From positions 1 through 64,000 of the forward strand of contig NZ_JANUGW010000010.1 of assembly GCF_024753285.1 (NCBI RefSeq): DNA of 64,000 bases, in the 5' to 3' direction. A program made the translations under genes and the position numbers. Positions 8,029-15,712 of this stretch are shown here, piece by piece (the first letter of the stretch is position 1; every line of letters starts with the position of its first letter). This DNA comes from Massilia pinisoli (GTDB lineage: Bacteria; Pseudomonadota; Gammaproteobacteria; Burkholderiales; Burkholderiaceae_D). The notes under the pieces were generated by a model, which was not told the origin of the DNA, did not search any database, and saw only the letters and a program-made list of their open reading frames with translations.

Positions 8029-9195
8029 GTGGCACAGACGTACACCCCCGCAACGCGCAAGCCGACCCCGGCGCTCGCTTCCCTGTCCCTCGCATCGATG
8101 CTGCTTGCCGCGGCCGGCAGCGCCGGGGCCGCCACGCTGTCCGTCGGACCGGGCAAGACCTACGTCGCGCCCTGCGCCGCGATCGCCGCGGCCAAGGATG
8201 GCGACACCATCGAGATCGTCGGCGACTGGACATACAGCGGCGACGTCTGCGCCATCACCCACAACAACCTGACCATCCGCGGCGTGCACGGCCGCCCCAT
8301 CATCGACGCGGCCGGGCAGCAGCACGGCGGCAAGGGCATCTGGGTCGTCATCGGCAACAACATCACGGTCGAGAACGTCGAGATGCTGGGCGCCAAGGTT
8401 CGGGACGGCAACGGCGCCGCGCTGCGTCTCGAGGGCACGAATTTCACGTTGCGCCGGGCGTTCATCCACGATAACGAGAACGGTATCCTGGCCAACCCCA
8501 ACAAGAACAGCGACATCCTGATCGAGTACAGCGAGTTCGGCCACAACGGCGGCGGCACGGGCCAGACGCACAACCTGTACATCGGCCAGGCGAAAAGCCT
8601 GACGTTCCGCTACAGCTACTCGCACGACGCCGTCATCGGCCATGACCTGAAGTCGCGTGCGACGACGAACATGATCGCGTACAACCGCTTCTCGAGCACG
8701 CCGCCCGGCAAGCCCGGCAGCACGGCCAGCGGCAAACCGTCGTACGAGATCGACCTGCCGAACGGCGGCACCTCGTACATCATCGGCAACGTGATCGAGC
8801 AGCCGGCGATCAACGACAATTCGAACATCGTCGCGTACGCCGAGGAAGGGCCGTCGAATCCGGGCCAGGATCTCTACGTGATCAATAACGTCTTCCTGAA
8901 CGATTTTACGAGCGGCATGTTCCTGATGATCAGCAACAAGGTCACGACACCAGCGCTGATCCAAAACAATACGTTCGCGGGCCCCGGCACCGTGACGTCG
9001 CAGAGCAGCGCCATCCAGAAAGACAACCATCGCATGGAAAAGGCGAGCTTCGTCGATCGCATGGGCATGTCGCTGCGGCCCCTCGTCAACGACGTGGTCC
9101 TGAAAGCGGGACCGGCAGCCGATCCATGGTCGAGCGGCGTCGACATGAAGGCGCCCGATTCCAAGGGCCACGCGGCAGGCTCGCACAGCCGCTGA
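8029..9195 (+). CDS. secreted parallel beta-helix protein
   Basis: A 388-residue exported protein from a GTG start with GAGGAA upstream. The signal peptide spans about residues 1-35 (ends AGAAT). The rest is a right-handed parallel beta-helix: repeated rungs such as NNLTIRGVHGRP, NNITVENVEMLGAKV and TNFTLRRAFIHDNENGI, the pectate-lyase-like fold of polysaccharide lyases and other carbohydrate-active proteins. No catalytic triad can be assigned from sequence alone. It is a close paralogue of the next gene over about 370 residues, but lacks the Thr-rich linker and C-terminal module and ends in a polar tail. A terminator follows. Probable role: binding or cleaving extracellular polysaccharide. 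Confidence 0.75.
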   Translation: MAQTYTPATRKPTPALASLSLASMLLAAAGSAGAATLSVGPGKTYVAPCAAIAAAKDGDTIEIVGDWTYSGDVCAITHNNLTIRGVHGRPIIDAAGQQHGGKGIWVVIGNNITVENVEMLGAKVRDGNGAALRLEGTNFTLRRAFIHDNENGILANPNKNSDILIEYSEFGHNGGGTGQTHNLYIGQAKSLTFRYSYSHDAVIGHDLKSRATTNMIAYNRFSSTPPGKPGSTASGKPSYEIDLPNGGTSYIIGNVIEQPAINDNSNIVAYAEEGPSNPGQDLYVINNVFLNDFTSGMFLMISNKVTTPALIQNNTFAGPGTVTSQSSAIQKDNHRMEKASFVDRMGMSLRPLVNDVVLKAGPAADPWSSGVDMKAPDSKGHAAGSHSR

Positions 9196-9248
9196 GCGGG
9201 CCGCGTCACCGCCTTATCGCGAACACAGCTTTTTTACCATTCCTGTCG

Positions 9249-9275
9249 AAGGCCGCGCGTGCGCGGCCTTTCTTA
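9249..9275 (+). terminator. intrinsic terminator
   Basis: A 10-bp stem (AAGGCCGCGC / GCGCGGCCTT) is followed by TCTT, 53 bp after the first beta-helix gene. Its stem is nearly the same sequence as the terminator after the paralogue at 11350. Confidence 0.75.
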
Positions 9276-9854
9276 TGTGTTGCGCGTACTGATTTCCACG
9301 CGTTCGCATGCCCGGTCAGTATCCATTTATGCGAGTTAATTGCCCGTAATTACCCTGAAAACAACGTTTTCTCCGAAAATAGTTTCCAAGCCTGAACTTT
9401 TTCGGTAAATTGACCGAACGTGTTGGATGCGAGCAAAACTTTTTTTCAAAAAAAGTGCAGCGTTCGCGCAACACCGGCTTGATTTCGGAAAAAATTTTTT
9501 GTGGATAACTCGTTAATTACCGCAAATTCAATATTGTCGGATCAGACACGTCTGTTGTCGTTCTTGCCTTCCCGTCGAATTTACCCATGGAAATTAAGTT
9601 CCATAGGGAAAAATCGAAAAAAAGCGCGTCTGTGACATTTCCCCTTGTCACGAAGGCTAGAAAGCCTGCTCATCAAATGTACTTTAGTGCTACTCAATTG
9701 CGCTAAAAAGAACATTAATTAGCGTCTAACTACGCTTATTGTTCTATTATTTCCTGTTACACTTCGTTACAAGCGGTCGATCTTAAACCTCGTATTCTGC
9801 AACTTTCCAGCAGGCACAACTGCTGACAAGCAACCCGATTACGAGGACATCGAC
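9276..9854 (+). promoter_or_regulatory. long AT-rich leader/promoter region with palindromes
   Basis: This 579-bp stretch before the second beta-helix gene has no ORF of note and is far more AT-rich than its surroundings. It contains a perfect palindrome ACTTTTTTT-C-AAAAAAAGT (9438-9456) and an operator-like repeat ATGGAA-ATTAAG-TTCCAT flanked by CCC/GGG (9584-9608). A TATTAT hexamer (9745-9750) could be a -10 element. A GAGGA site lies at 9841-9846. The layout suggests a strongly regulated, possibly highly expressed gene. Confidence 0.5.
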
Positions 9855-11303
9855 ATGCAACAACTGCGTAACATCGCTTCGAGCAACACCCAACTCTCCG
9901 CATCGCGTCTGGCTGCTGCCGTTCTGCTGGCATTCGCAGGTGTGGCCTCGGCTTCCGCAGCCACGCTGTCGGTCGGCCCCGGCAAGACCTTCGCCAAGCC
10001 GTGCGCGGCGATTGCTGCCGCCGCCGACGGCGACACGATCGAAATCACCGGCAACACCACGTATAGCGGCGACGTCTGCTATATCTACCGCAACAACCTG
10101 ACCATCCGCGGCGTCAACGGCCGTCCGAAGATCGACGCCGCAGGCAAGAACGCTGCAGGCAAGGGTATCTGGGTCGTCGCCGGTAGCAACCTCGTCGTCG
10201 ACAACGTCGAAATGTACGGCGCCAAAGTCGCCGATCGTAACGGTGCCGCGTTCCGCCTCGAAGGCACGAACTTCACGCTGCGTAATTCGTTCATCCACGA
10301 CAACGAAGACGGTATCCTGGCCAACGCCAACACGAACAGCGACATCCTGATCGAGTACACGGAATTCGGCCACAACGGTTACGGCGACGGCCAGTCGCAC
10401 AACCTGTACATCGGTCACGTGAAGAGCCTGACGTTCCGCTACAGCTTCTCGCACGACGCCAACGTCGGCCACAACCTGAAGTCGCGCGCCGACACCAACA
10501 TGATCGCGTACAGCCGCTTCTCGAGCCTGCGCCCGGGCGAAGTGGGCAGCACCGCCGCCGGCAAGCCGTCGTACGAGATCGACCTGCCGAACGCCGGTAC
10601 CTCGTACCTGATCGGTAACGTGATCCAGCAACCGGCTTCGAACTCGAACTCGAACATGGTGGCTTACGGCGAAGAAGGTGCCGTCAACGTCGGTAGTGAT
10701 CTGTACGTCGTCAACAACACGTTCCTGAATGACATGGGCAGCGGCGGTGCGTTCCTGTACATCAGCGGCAAGGTCACGACCCCGGCCCTGATGCAGAACA
10801 ATATCTTCGGCGGCCCGGGCACCGTCAGCACGCAATCGACGACGATCGACAAGACCAACTACCGTTCCGCGGCCCCGGCCTTCGTGAACCGCGCCACGTA
10901 CGACCTGCACCCGACCGGCGCGCTGATGATCGACACCGGTTCGGCACCGGGCACGTCCGCCAAGGGCGTGTCGCTGGCTCCGGTCGCACAGTACAAGGCG
11001 GTCGCTTCGGGCGAAGCACGTCCGGTGACCGGCCAGTTCGACATCGGCGCGTACGAATCGAACGGCGCAAGCTCGACGACGACGACCACGACGACCACGA
11101 CGACGACCGCGGCAACGTTCAAGTACTGCGCCGGCCAGGGCGGCACCTGCTCGTTCGACGGCAAGCGTGAAGTCCGCTTCGGCACCACCACCGTCTACAC
11201 GACGAAGGTCGTGACCGGTCCGGTCGCCTGCACCACCGCGGTCTTTGGCGACCCGGCCCCCGGCCACGCCAAGTACTGCTACTACTCCAGCGTGACGCAG
11301 TAA
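9855..11303 (+). CDS. secreted parallel beta-helix protein with C-terminal module
   Basis: A 482-residue paralogue of the upstream gene. A signal peptide (about residues 1-35, ending SASAAT) is followed by a right-handed beta-helix to about residue 405. Then come a Thr-rich linker of more than ten threonines and a 60-residue C-terminal domain with four cysteines (KYCAGQGGTCSF, GPVACTTAVFGDP, AKYCYY). Small Cys-containing modules of this kind occur at the C-termini of secreted carbohydrate-active proteins, so polysaccharide binding is likely but inferred. The GAGGA ribosome binding site is good. The long AT-rich leader and strong terminator point to high, controlled expression. The enzymatic activity, if any, cannot be assigned. 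Confidence 0.75.
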   Translation: MQQLRNIASSNTQLSASRLAAAVLLAFAGVASASAATLSVGPGKTFAKPCAAIAAAADGDTIEITGNTTYSGDVCYIYRNNLTIRGVNGRPKIDAAGKNAAGKGIWVVAGSNLVVDNVEMYGAKVADRNGAAFRLEGTNFTLRNSFIHDNEDGILANANTNSDILIEYTEFGHNGYGDGQSHNLYIGHVKSLTFRYSFSHDANVGHNLKSRADTNMIAYSRFSSLRPGEVGSTAAGKPSYEIDLPNAGTSYLIGNVIQQPASNSNSNMVAYGEEGAVNVGSDLYVVNNTFLNDMGSGGAFLYISGKVTTPALMQNNIFGGPGTVSTQSTTIDKTNYRSAAPAFVNRATYDLHPTGALMIDTGSAPGTSAKGVSLAPVAQYKAVASGEARPVTGQFDIGAYESNGASSTTTTTTTTTTTAATFKYCAGQGGTCSFDGKREVRFGTTTVYTTKVVTGPVACTTAVFGDPAPGHAKYCYYSSVTQ

Positions 11304-11349
11304 TCGTCCCGCCGACCCGGCGCCACGCGGTGCCGGGTCATGCAACAAA

Positions 11350-11380
11350 AAAAGGCCGCGAATCCGCGGCCTTTTGCTTT
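11350..11380. terminator. bidirectional intrinsic terminator
   Basis: An 11-bp stem (AAAAGGCCGCG / CGCGGCCTTTT) with AATC loop lies between the convergent beta-helix and M13 peptidase genes. A-rich and T-rich flanks on both sides let it stop transcription in both directions. Confidence 0.85.
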
Positions 11381-11394
11381 TTATACCGGCACGA

Positions 11395-13464
11395 TCACCA
11401 GATGATCACGCGCTCCTGCGGTGCCAGGTACATCTTGTCGCCCTGCTTGACCTTGAACGCGTCGTAGAAGCCCGGCTGGTTGCGCAGCGTGCCGTTGGCG
11501 CGGAACTGGCCCGGCGAGTGCGGGTCGGTCTTCACCTGCTGGATCTGCTGCTGCTCGCGCATCTTCATGCGCCACACCTGGGCCCACCCCATATACAGGC
11601 GCTGGTCGCCCGTGAGGCCGTCGATCACCGGCGGCTTCTTGCCCTTCAGCGAGATCTTGTAGGCCTTGTAGGCGATGGCGAGACCCGAGTTGTCGGCGAT
11701 GTTCTCGCCCAAGGTCAGTTCGCCGTTCACGTGGTAGCCCGGGACGGGTTCGAACTGGTTGTACTGATTAACCAGCATCTTGGTCTTGTCCGCGAAGTTC
11801 TTGTGGTCGGCCTCGGTCCACCAGTCGCGCAGGTTGCCGTCGCCGTCGTACTGCGAGCCCTGGTCGTCGAAGCCGTGGCTGATCTCGTGGCCGATCACGG
11901 CGCCGATGCCGCCGTAGTTGACCGCGTCATCCGCGTTGGCGTCGAAGAACGGCGGCTGCAGGATCGCGGCCGGGAACACGATCTCGTTCATCTCCGGGTT
12001 GTAGTACGCGTTGATGGTCTGCGGCGTCATGCCCCATTCGTCGCGGTCGATCGGCTTGCCGAGTTTATTCAGCTCGCGGTTGTACTCGACTTCGCGCGAA
12101 CGCATCACGTTGCCCACCAGGTCGTCACGCGCGACGACGAGCGCCGAGTAGTCCTTCCACTTGTTCGGATAGCCGATCTTCGGCGTGAACTTGGCCAGCT
12201 TGGCCTGCGCTTCCTTCTTGGTGGCCGGCGACATCCAGTCCAGCTTGTCGATGCTCTGCTTGTAGGCGGCCAGCAGGTTCTTCACCAGCGCTTCCATGCG
12301 CGCCTTGCGCGCCGGCGGGAAGTACTCGGCCACGTACAGCTTGCCCAGCGACTCGCCCTGCGAGCGCTCGATCGCGCCCACGCCACGCTTCCAGCGCGGC
12401 TCGAGCTCCTTCACGCCCGACAGCGTCTTGCCATAGAAGTCGAAGCGCTCGTCGACGAACGCCTTGTTCAGGTAGCTGGCGTAGGCGTCGACCAGGTGCA
12501 TCGACAGGTAGGCTTTCCACACGTCGATCGGCGTGTTGTTCGCGACCTGCATGAAGCTCTTCAGGTAGGTCGGCTGGCCGACGATCACGTACGTGACCTT
12601 GCCCGACAGGTTGGCCGCATCGAGCCAGGGCTTCCATTCGAAGCCCGGCGCCAGCGTGCTCAGGTCGGCCAGGTTGACCTTGTTGTAGGCCTTGATCGGG
12701 TCGCGCAGCTCGACCTTCGTCCACTGCACTTTGGCGATCTCGGTCTCGAAGTCGACGATGGCCTTGGCGTTGGCGGCGGCGTTCTTGTCGCCCGCCATCG
12801 ACAGCGTGTGCTCGACGTATTTCTGGTACTTGGCTTTCGCGTCGGCCAGCTTGGCGTCGTCCGTCTTCAGGTAGTAGTCGCGGTCGGGCATGCCGAGGCC
12901 GCCCTGGCCGATGTCGGCGACGTACTTGGTCGAATCCTTGTTGTCCTGGTGGATGCCGAAATCGAACGGCACGTTCACGCCGATCTTGCCCAGGTGCGCC
13001 AGCAGCGCGGGCAGCTCGGCCTTGTCCTTGACGGCCGCGATCTTCGCCAGCTCGCCGTCCAGCGGCGCGATGCCCAGCTGCTCCAGCTTAGCCTCGTCCA
13101 TGAAGCTGGCGTAGTAGTCGCCGATGCGCTGGGCGTCGGTGCCCTTGGCCGCGTTGCTGGCCGCGGCCTTCTCGATGATGCCGCGCAGCTGCGGCAGTGT
13201 GTCGTCACGCAGCTTGGCGAACGAGCCCCAGCTCGACTTGTCGGCCGGGATCTCGACCGTTTTGAGCCACTTGCCGTTCAGGTGCTCGTAGAAATCGTCC
13301 TGCGGGCGCACGGCCGGATCGATGTATTCGGTGGCGATGCCGGCGGCCAGCGTCTGGCCCTTCTTGATGGCCGAGTTTTTCGCGGCCGCGGCGCCTTCCG
13401 CCGCATGGCCGGCATTGACGAGCAACGCCATGGTCAGGGCGCTCAACAAATAGTGCTTCTTCAT
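11395..13464 (-). CDS. M13 family metallopeptidase (PepO/neprilysin type)
   Basis: A 689-residue exported zinc endopeptidase with a signal peptide at residues 1-21 (ends NAGHA). The zinc site HEISH is at residues 526-530, in the usual context AVIGHExxHGFDDQGSQ. The third ligand lies in GENIADNSG about 60 residues later. The substrate-binding motif NAYYNP and the C-terminal RVIIW end are family-typical, and the length is normal. M13 enzymes cleave oligopeptides in the periplasm or outside. It lies 100 bp downstream of a close paralogue on the same strand, and a TonB-dependent receptor precedes that, so the set may serve peptide scavenging. Confidence 0.92.
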   Translation of the reverse strand: MKKHYLLSALTMALLVNAGHAAEGAAAAKNSAIKKGQTLAAGIATEYIDPAVRPQDDFYEHLNGKWLKTVEIPADKSSWGSFAKLRDDTLPQLRGIIEKAAASNAAKGTDAQRIGDYYASFMDEAKLEQLGIAPLDGELAKIAAVKDKAELPALLAHLGKIGVNVPFDFGIHQDNKDSTKYVADIGQGGLGMPDRDYYLKTDDAKLADAKAKYQKYVEHTLSMAGDKNAAANAKAIVDFETEIAKVQWTKVELRDPIKAYNKVNLADLSTLAPGFEWKPWLDAANLSGKVTYVIVGQPTYLKSFMQVANNTPIDVWKAYLSMHLVDAYASYLNKAFVDERFDFYGKTLSGVKELEPRWKRGVGAIERSQGESLGKLYVAEYFPPARKARMEALVKNLLAAYKQSIDKLDWMSPATKKEAQAKLAKFTPKIGYPNKWKDYSALVVARDDLVGNVMRSREVEYNRELNKLGKPIDRDEWGMTPQTINAYYNPEMNEIVFPAAILQPPFFDANADDAVNYGGIGAVIGHEISHGFDDQGSQYDGDGNLRDWWTEADHKNFADKTKMLVNQYNQFEPVPGYHVNGELTLGENIADNSGLAIAYKAYKISLKGKKPPVIDGLTGDQRLYMGWAQVWRMKMREQQQIQQVKTDPHSPGQFRANGTLRNQPGFYDAFKVKQGDKMYLAPQERVIIW

Positions 13465-13564
13465 CTCTTCATCTCCCTCGGGTTGTTATGGGTAGGATGG
13501 GGCCGGCGGGGATACCGCCGTCCGGGATTATCGCTGATGGCGATGCTTTTTTGTTACGAAATCG

Positions 13565-15610
13565 TTACCAGATCGTGACGCGTTGCGCCGGCGGCAAATA
13601 CATCCTGTCGCCTTCCTTCACGCCGAACGCCTCGTAGAACGCGGCCTGGTTGCGCAGCGTGCCGTTCGCGCGGAACTGGCCCGGCGAATGCGGGTCGGTC
13701 TTCACCTGCACGATCTGCTGGGCCTCGCGCATCTTCGAGCGCCAGACCTGGCCGAAGCCCATGAAGAAGCGCTGGTCACCCGTCAGGCCGTCGATGACGG
13801 GAGCTGGCTGGCCGTGCAGCGAGATCTTGTAAGCCTTGTACGCGATCGCGAGGCCGGCGTTGTCGCCGATGTTCTCGCCCAGCGTGAGCGCGCCGTTCAC
13901 GTGGTAGCCGGGGATCGGTTCGAAGGCGTCGTACTGCTTCACGAGCATGTCGGTCTTGGCCTTGAAGCGGGCCTGGTCGTCGGCCGTCCACCAGTTGCGC
14001 AGGTTGCCGTCGCCGTCCGACTGGCTGCCCTTGTCGTCGAAACCGTGGCCGATCTCGTGGCCGATCACGGCACCGATCGCGCCGTAGTTCGCGGCGTCGT
14101 CGGCGTTCGCGTCGAAGAATGGCGGCTGCAGGATCGCGGCGGGGAACACGATCTCGTTCATCCGGGCGTTGTAGTAGGCGTTCACCGTCTGCGGCGTCAT
14201 GCTCCACTCGTCGCGGTCGATCGGTTTGCCCAGCTTGTCGATGTTGCGGTTGTATGCGAAGACGGCCGCGCGTTCCACGTTGCCGACCAGGTCGTCCCGC
14301 TTGATCGCCAAACGCGCATAGTCGCGCCATTTGACCGGGTAGCCGATCTTCGGCGTGAACTTGGCCAGCTTGGCCTGCGCTTCCTTCTTCGTCTCCGCGC
14401 CCATCCAGTCGAGTTGATCGATCGATTCGCGGTAGGCAGCCAGCACGTTCTTGACCAGTTCCTCCATGCGCGCCTTGCGATCAGGCGGGAAGTACTTCGC
14501 CACGTATTCGCGGCCCAGCGCCTCGCCCAGCGCGCCTTCGACGACGGACACGCCGATCTTCCAGCGCGGGCGGTTCACGTCCACGCCGGTCAGCGTCCTG
14601 CCGTAGAAATCGAAGTTCTCGTCGACGAACGCCTTCGACAGGTACGGCGCGTATTCGCGCAGAAGCTGCCACTGGAAGTAGGCCTTGACGGTGTCCAGGT
14701 CGGTGTCGGCGAGGATGCGGTCCAGGCCCTGCAGATAGCTCGGCTGGCCCACGATCACGTAATCGATCTTGTTGGCCACGCCAGCGGCGGCCAGCGCCGC
14801 CTTCCAGTCGTAGCCCGGCGTCAGCGCGGCCAGCTGCGCGACGTCCATCTTGTTGTAGTTCCGGACCGGGTCGCGCAGTTCGACCTTCGTCCACTGCACC
14901 TTCGCCAGTTCCGTCTCGAACGCGACGATCGCCCGCGCCTTCGCGTCGGCATCCTTGTCGCCCGCGAGCGCCAGGATGCGCGCGACGTGTTGTTCGTACT
15001 TCGCCTTCGTGGCGGCCAGCCGCGCGTCGTCCAGCTTCAGGTAGTAGTCGCGGTCGGGCATGCCGAGGCCGCCCTGGCGGATGTAGGTGGCGTACTTCGT
15101 CGATTCTTTCGCGTCCTGCGCGACGCCGATGCCGTACGGCGTCGCGACGCCGATCTTCGCCAGGTGCGCGACGAGGTCGGGCACACCCTTTTTATCCTTC
15201 AGCGTGCGGATGCGGGCCAACTCGCCCGCCAGCGGCTTGTAGCCCAGCGTCTCGAGCTTCTTCTCGTCCATGAAGCTCGTGTACAGGTCGGCGATCTTCT
15301 GCGTGTCGGTGCCGGCCTTCTTGTGCGGGTCCTTCTGGTCCGCTTCGATGATGCCGAGGAGTTGCGGCTGCGTGTCCTCGCGCAGCTGCATGAACGTGCC
15401 CCAGCTCGCGCGGTCGGACGGGATCTCCGTCGTCTTGAGCCACTTGCCGTTCAGGTAGGTGAAGAAATCGTCCTGCGCGCGCACGTCCGCGTCGATGTAG
15501 TGCGTGTCGATGCCGGAACGGTTGGTGGTGACGGTGATGTCCGCGGCGCCCGCGGATACGCAGGCGGCCAGCAGGGACAAGGTCAAGGTGCTGAGAAGAT
15601 AACGGTTCAC
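13565..15610 (-). CDS. M13 family metallopeptidase, paralogue
   Basis: A 681-residue zinc endopeptidase strongly similar to the gene just downstream. I start it at the GTG at 15610, with a GAGGA site eight bases upstream; an ATG 21 codons earlier would put an odd extension before the signal peptide. Its leader contains LLAAC, which fits a lipobox, so it may be an envelope lipoprotein where the paralogue is soluble. The zinc site HEIGH is at residues 518-522 and the third ligand is in GENIGDNAG. Conserved NAYYN and the C-terminal RVTIW are present. It is probably active on periplasmic oligopeptides. Confidence 0.92.
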   Translation of the reverse strand: MNRYLLSTLTLSLLAACVSAGAADITVTTNRSGIDTHYIDADVRAQDDFFTYLNGKWLKTTEIPSDRASWGTFMQLREDTQPQLLGIIEADQKDPHKKAGTDTQKIADLYTSFMDEKKLETLGYKPLAGELARIRTLKDKKGVPDLVAHLAKIGVATPYGIGVAQDAKESTKYATYIRQGGLGMPDRDYYLKLDDARLAATKAKYEQHVARILALAGDKDADAKARAIVAFETELAKVQWTKVELRDPVRNYNKMDVAQLAALTPGYDWKAALAAAGVANKIDYVIVGQPSYLQGLDRILADTDLDTVKAYFQWQLLREYAPYLSKAFVDENFDFYGRTLTGVDVNRPRWKIGVSVVEGALGEALGREYVAKYFPPDRKARMEELVKNVLAAYRESIDQLDWMGAETKKEAQAKLAKFTPKIGYPVKWRDYARLAIKRDDLVGNVERAAVFAYNRNIDKLGKPIDRDEWSMTPQTVNAYYNARMNEIVFPAAILQPPFFDANADDAANYGAIGAVIGHEIGHGFDDKGSQSDGDGNLRNWWTADDQARFKAKTDMLVKQYDAFEPIPGYHVNGALTLGENIGDNAGLAIAYKAYKISLHGQPAPVIDGLTGDQRFFMGFGQVWRSKMREAQQIVQVKTDPHSPGQFRANGTLRNQAAFYEAFGVKEGDRMYLPPAQRVTIW

Positions 15611-15712
15611 GAAAGTCCTCGGTCGTACGGTCAAGCGGCTTGTGGCCAGCGGCGAATGTAACACAGGGGTCACGCGGTCCCGGCGCCGTCCGGGACGCGT
15701 GTGATCTATCTG

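Noticed and set aside
6800..8233. A minus-strand open frame of about 477 codons spanning the cytochrome gene and tRNA
   Set aside because: It crosses a tRNA gene and a terminator, is highly Arg-rich and overlaps a clear diheme cytochrome c.
11374..15661. Long plus-strand open frames opposite both M13 peptidases
   Set aside because: They are antisense to conserved zinc peptidases and arise from strong third-position GC bias. No motif or ribosome binding site supports them.
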